A stretch of DNA of 64,000 bases, taken from positions 198,501-262,500 of the forward strand of contig NC_082634.1 in the NCBI RefSeq assembly GCF_030936135.1. Reading direction: 5' to 3'. Position 1 is the stretch's first letter. Each line of letters begins with the position of its first letter. Positions 59,842-64,000 of this stretch are shown in pieces. Under the pieces are notes generated by a model. It did no database searches. It was not told where the DNA came from and was given only the letters and a program-made list of their open reading frames with translations. Origin of the DNA: Gavia stellata. Lineage: Eukaryota; Chordata; Aves; Gaviiformes; Gaviidae. The translations under genes were made by a program, and so were the position numbers.

Positions 59842-60345
59842 TTTGGGGACATTGGGGGGCATGGGGGACATTGGGGGACACTGGGGACACAGGGTGGGGC
59901 ACTGGGACATTGGGGGGCATTGGGGACATTGGAGGACACTGGGGACACTGGGTGGGGGCATTTGGGACATTGGGGGGGCACTGGGGACATTGAGGGGCAT
60001 TGGGGACATTGGGGGGCATGGGGGACATTGGGGGACACTGGGGACACAGGGTGGGGGCACTGGGGACATTGAGGGGGCACTGGGGACATTGGAGGACACT
60101 GGGGACACTGGGTGGGGCATTTGGGACATTGGGGGCATGGGGGACACGGAGGGGCATTGGGGACATTGGGGGGGCACTGGGGACATTGAGGGGCACTGGG
60201 GACACTGGGTGGGGGCATTGGGGACATTGGGGGACACTGGGGACACTGGGTGGGGGCACTGGGGACATCGGGGGGCATTGGGGACATTGGGGGGCACTGG
60301 GGGTGCGGTAGGGACATTGGGGACATCAGGGGGTGCACTGGGGAC
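59842..60345 (+). repeat. GGGGACATTGGGG minisatellite in MAP4K1
   Basis: Units TTGGGGGACACTGGGGACAC, TTGGGGACATTGGGGGGCA and variants run from the gap edge toward the first visible MAP4K1 exon. Presumed intronic. Confidence 0.85.
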
Positions 60346-60444
60346 ATGGGATGGGGTCCCCGGGGACACTGGGGTGCCTCGGGGACCTCGGGGGGCAGTG
60401 GGGTGACAGGAGGGGACATGGCCCTGACCCCCTGTCCCCCCCAG

Positions 60445-63400
60445 ACCCCCACCTCATCCTGGCCGCGGAGGAGGGGATCTTCACCCTGAACCAGAGCGAG
60501 TCCGAGGCCACGCTGGAGCTGGTGGGTCTGGGGGGGCCGGGGGGGGGCCTGGGGGGGTCCGGGGGGGGTCCTGGGGGTCCCGGGGGGGTTCTGGGGGTCC
60601 AGGGGGGGGCTCTGGGGGTCCCGGTCCCCTGACCCCCCCCCAGCTCTACCACAGCCGCACCTCCTGGCTCTACTCCATCGGCAACGTCCTCATGTCCGTC
60701 TCGGGTGAGTGTGGGGATTTTGGGGGGCTGGGGGGGGCTGGGGGACCCCCAGGCCCCGCTGACCCCCCCGCGCCCCCCAGGGAAGACCCCCCAGCTCTAC
60801 TCCCACAGCCTGCTGGGGCTCTACGAGCAGAGCAAGAGGGAGCAGCGCCCGGGGGTGCACATCTCCCCCCACCGCCTGCTGCCCAGGTATGGGGGACCCC
60901 CAGACCCCCCAGTCCTGCTGCCCAGGTATGGGGGACCCCCAGACCCCAAATCCTGCTGTACAGGTAATGGGGGGGACCCCCAGACCCCCCAATCCTGCTG
61001 CCCAGGTAATGGGGGGACCCCCAGACCCCCAATCCTGCTGCCCAGGTATGGGGGACCCCAGACCCCAATCCTGCTGTACAGGTAATGGGGGGGACCCCCA
61101 GACCCCCAATCCTGCTGCCCAGGTATGGGGGACCCCCAGACCCCCAATCCTGCTGTACAGGTAATGGGGGGGACCCCCAGACCCCCAAATCCTGCTGCCC
61201 AGGTACGGGGGGACCCCCAGAGCCCCAATCCTGCTGTACAGGTAATGGGGGAGACCCCCAGACCCCCAAATCCTGCTGCCCAGGTAATGGGGGGACCCCC
61301 AGAGCCCCAGTCCTGCTGCCCAGATATGGGGGGGACCCCCAGACCCCCAATCCTGCTGTACAGTAATGGGGGGGACCCCCAGACCCCCCAATCCTGCTGT
61401 ACAGGTAATGGGGGGCACCCCCAGTCCTGCAGCCTAGATATGGGGGGACCCCCATCACCCCCCCCCAGACACTGGGACCCCCCCAGCTCCGGGCTGAGCC
61501 TGAGGGACACGCGAGGTGCCGGGAGGGGGGGACACGGGGGCCACCCCGGGGTCCGGCTGCACCCCAGGGGACCCCACCGTGTCGCGTGTCCCCCCCAGGA
61601 AGAACGTCACCTCCACCAAGATCCCCGACACCAAGGGCTGCCGGACCTGCTGCTGTGGGTGCGTGGGGGCCGGGGGGGCCGGGGGGTTCGGGCTGGGGGG
61701 GCCGGGGGGGCCTGACGGGGTCCCCGGTGTCCCCAGCCAGGAACGGGCAGACGGGGTGTCACTACCTGTGCGGGGCGCTGGACACGGGCGTGGTGCTGCT
61801 GCAGTGGTACCAGCCCCTGCAGAAGTTCATGCTGGTCAAGGTAGGGACCCCCCTGTCCCCTCGGGGGGGGCCCCGTGTCCCCAAGCACCCCTGTCCCCTG
61901 TGGCAGGTCCCCCTGTCCCTGTGTCCCTCTGTCCCCACATTCCCGTGTCACTGTGGTGGGTTCCTGTGCCCCCGCGGCCCCGTGGCCCACATCCCCGTGT
62001 CCCCACTCTAGGTCCCTGTGTCCCCACATCCCTCTGTCCCCATGGTGGTTGCCCATGTCCCCACATCCCCATGCTGGGTCCCCATGTCCCTGTGTCCCCA
62101 TGGTGGTTGCCCGTGGCCCCACGTCCCTGTGTCCCCACGCTGAGTCCCTGTGTCCCCACATCCCATGGTGGTCGCCCATGCCCCCATGTCCCCACGTCCC
62201 CGTGTCCCTGTGTCCCCATGGTGGTTGCCCATGTCCCCATGTCCCCACTCTGGGTCCCCGTGTCCCCATGTCCCCGTGTCCCCATGGTGGTCACCCACGT
62301 CCCCACGTCCCCGTGTCCCTGTGTCCCCATGGTGGTCGCCCATGCCCCCATGTCCCTGTGTCCCCACTCTGGGTCCCCGTGTCCCCATGTCCCTGTGTCC
62401 CCATGGTGGTTGCCCCTGTCCCCATGTCCCCACTCTGGGTCCCCGTGTCCCCATGTCCCCGTGTCCCCATGGTGGTCACCCATGCCCCCACGTCCTCCGT
62501 GTCCTGTGTCCCCATGGTGGTTGCCCATGTCCCCATGTCCCCACTCTGGGTCCCCGTTTCCCCACGTCCCATGTCCCCACTCTGGGTCCCCATGGTGGTC
62601 GCCCATGCCCCCACATCCCCACGTCCCCATGTCCCTGTGTCCCCCACTCTGGGTCCCCGTGTCCCCATGTCCCTGTGTCCCCACGGTGGTTGCCCATGTC
62701 CCCGTGTCCCACTCTGTGTCCCCGTGTCCCCACGTACCCGGTCTCCCCATGGTGGTTGCCCATGTCCCCATGTCCCCACTCTGGGTCCCCATGTCCCTGT
62801 GTCCCCACGGTGGTTGCCCATGTCCCCATGTCCCCACTCTGGGTCCCCGTGTCCCCACGTCCCCATGTCCCCATGGTGGTTGCCCATGCCCCCACATCCC
62901 CACGTCCCCGTGTCCCCACTCTGTGTCCCCGTTTCCCCACGTCCCCATGTCCCCACTCTGGGTCCCCATGGTGGTCGCCCATGCCCCCACATCCCCACGT
63001 CCCCATGTCCCTGTGTCCCCACTCTGGGTCCCCGTGTCCCCATGTCCCTGTGTCCCCACGGTGGTTGCCATGTCCCCGTGTCCCACTCTGTGTCCCCATG
63101 TCCCCACGTACCCGTCTCCCCATGGTGGTTGCCCATGTCCCCATGTCCCCACTCTGGGTCCCCATGTCCCTGTGTCCCCACGGTGGTTGCCCATGTCCCC
63201 ATGTCCCACTCTGTGTCCCCGTGTCCCCACGTCCCCGTGTCCCCACTCTGGGTCCCCATGGTGGTCACCCATGCCCCCATGTCCCTGTGTCCCCACTCTG
63301 GGTCCCCGTGTCCCCATGTCCCTGTGTCCCCACGGTGGTTGCCCATGTCCCCGTGTCCCACTCTGTGTCCCCGTGTCCCCACGTCCCCGTGTCCCCATGG

Positions 63401-63771
63401 TGGTTGCCCATGTCCCCACGTCCCCGTGTCCCCACTCTGGGTCCCCATGGTGGTCGCCCATGCCCCCATGTCCCTGTGTCCCCACTCTGGGTCCCCGTGT
63501 CCCATGTCCCTGTGTCCCCACGGTGGTTGCCCATGTCCCCGTGTCCCACTCTGTGTCCCCGTGTCCCACGTCCCGTGTCCCCAGCACTTCGACTTCCCGC
63601 TGCCCTCGCCGCTGCGGGTCTTCGAGCTGCTGGTGACCCCGGCGAGGAGTTCCCCAGCGTCTGCATCGGGGTCAGCCCCGGCCCTCGCCCGCGGCGCCCC
63701 GTCCTCTTCCACACCATCAACCTCAACTCCCTCACCTCCTGGTTCGCCCACGCCGGCTCCGGTCAGCCGGG
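60445..63771 (+). CDS. MAP4K1: Mitogen-activated protein kinase kinase kinase kinase 1, CNH-domain piece
   Basis: Germinal-centre kinase (HPK1), a negative regulator of antigen-receptor signalling. Visible exons: 60445-60521, 60644-60704, 60781-60886, 61599-61658, 61741-61840 and 63585-63771. They encode the start of the citron-homology (CNH) domain: [74 protein letters not shown] and [14 protein letters not shown]. Later comes [11 protein letters not shown] and [14 protein letters not shown]. The family is certain. The paralogue is assigned by synteny beside EIF3K and by the KGCRTCC region, close to human MAP4K1. Between LLVTP (to 63640) and EEFPSVCIG the frame shifts by one missing base in a GC run. 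The kinase domain and the C-terminus are outside the visible sequence. Confidence 0.88.
60887..61440 (+). repeat. MAP4K1: Tandem repeat of an exon end plus 5' splice site in MAP4K1
   Basis: The exon ending at 60886 finishes CTGCTGCCCAG|GTATGG. The following intron contains about 14 tandem units of 39-41 bp, each with CTGCTGCCCAGGTATGG or CTGCTGTACAGGTAATGG followed by GGACCCCCAGACCCCCAATC. Eleven keep CAG|GTA (near 60925, 60963, 61005, 61044, 61082, 61123, 61161, 61203, 61242, 61284 and 61405). Three are degenerate (61323, 61363 and 61438). Confidence 0.93.
61880..63580 (+). repeat. 1.7-kb hexamer-based minisatellite in a MAP4K1 intron
   Basis: Units of about 66 bp (CATGGTGGTTGCCCATGTCC, CCACTCTGGGTCCCC, GTGTCCCCATGTCCC) built from GTCCCC-type hexamers. 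They fill the intron between exons 61741-61840 and 63585-63771 up to the acceptor. The period divisible by three leaves frames open for 500-700 codons on both strands; none is a gene. Confidence 0.95.
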
Positions 63772-63834
63772 CGGGGGGGCCCGGGGGGCTTCGGGGGGCA
63801 CCGGGGGGTCTGGGGGGACCCGGGCTGTTGGGGC

Positions 63835-64000
63835 TCCCGGGCTGTGGCTGGGCAGCCTGGGGGAGTTGGGGTCCCTGGGGGATTTGGGGGTCCCAGGGGG
63901 ATTTGGGGGTCCTGTGCTCAGTCTGGGGGTCCCTGGGGGATTTGGGGGTCCCAGGGGGATTTGGGGGCCCTGTGCTCTGGCTGGGAAGCCTGGGGGAGTT
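63835..64000 (+). repeat. Start of another intronic repeat at the window end
   Basis: GGGGGATTTGGGGGTCCC and TCCCAGGGGGATTTGGGGG units recur after the MAP4K1 donor at 63772 (GTCAGC) and run off the window. Confidence 0.7.

Noticed and set aside
61516-63751. 500-700 codon open frames in the MAP4K1 intron
   Set aside because: They arise from the 66-bp GTCCCC-based satellite and are not in frame with the conserved exons.

Overview
The window is vertebrate genomic DNA, almost certainly from a bird microchromosome. It is very GC-rich, the introns are short, nearly every larger intron holds a tandem minisatellite, and I recognise no interspersed transposons. Gene content and order match human 19q13.2. 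Eight protein-coding genes can be read exon by exon, with intact frames except at three single-base sites. Left to right they are SARS2 (+, 3' part), NFKBIB (-), SIRT2 (+), HNRNPL (+), ECH1 (+), LGALS4 (+), ACTN4 (-), EIF3K (-) and MAP4K1 (+, a middle piece of the CNH domain only; it is cut by an assembly gap on its left and by the window edge on its right). Layout: 1-3.3 kb holds the last 15 exons of mitochondrial seryl-tRNA synthetase, tail to tail with NFKBIB (I-kappa-B beta, 3.7-6.0 kb). NFKBIB and SIRT2 (6.45-9.43 kb) are head to head across a 0.4 kb CpG-rich promoter with internal duplications. A 0.54 kb minisatellite and an array of CCAAT boxes lead into HNRNPL (11.1-18.6 kb). ECH1 (19.3-24.1 kb) starts from a promoter with three identical ETS sites. 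LGALS4 (25.3-31.8 kb) has a TATA box and three intronic satellites. ACTN4 occupies 32.6-56.7 kb on the minus strand with a 9.9 kb first intron. EIF3K (57.4-59.2 kb) follows on the minus strand, then a 200-N gap and MAP4K1 exons. Compared with the human block, RINL, CCER2, CAPN12 and LGALS7 are not visible. The genes are mostly unrelated housekeeping functions (mitochondrial translation, NF-kB control, deacetylation, splicing, fatty-acid oxidation, actin cross-linking, translation initiation) plus an epithelial galectin and a haematopoietic kinase. They are linked by conserved synteny, not by a pathway. The most interesting points are RNA-level. HNRNPL has an AT-AC U12-type intron, and its intron 6 holds a candidate poison exon followed by a poly(A) signal. 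ACTN4 keeps two pairs of mutually exclusive exons. A MAP4K1 intron is built from tandem copies of its own exon end plus 5' splice site. I found no evidence of a new multi-gene system. The many long open frames inside satellites mostly reflect periods divisible by three or absence of A/T-containing stops.
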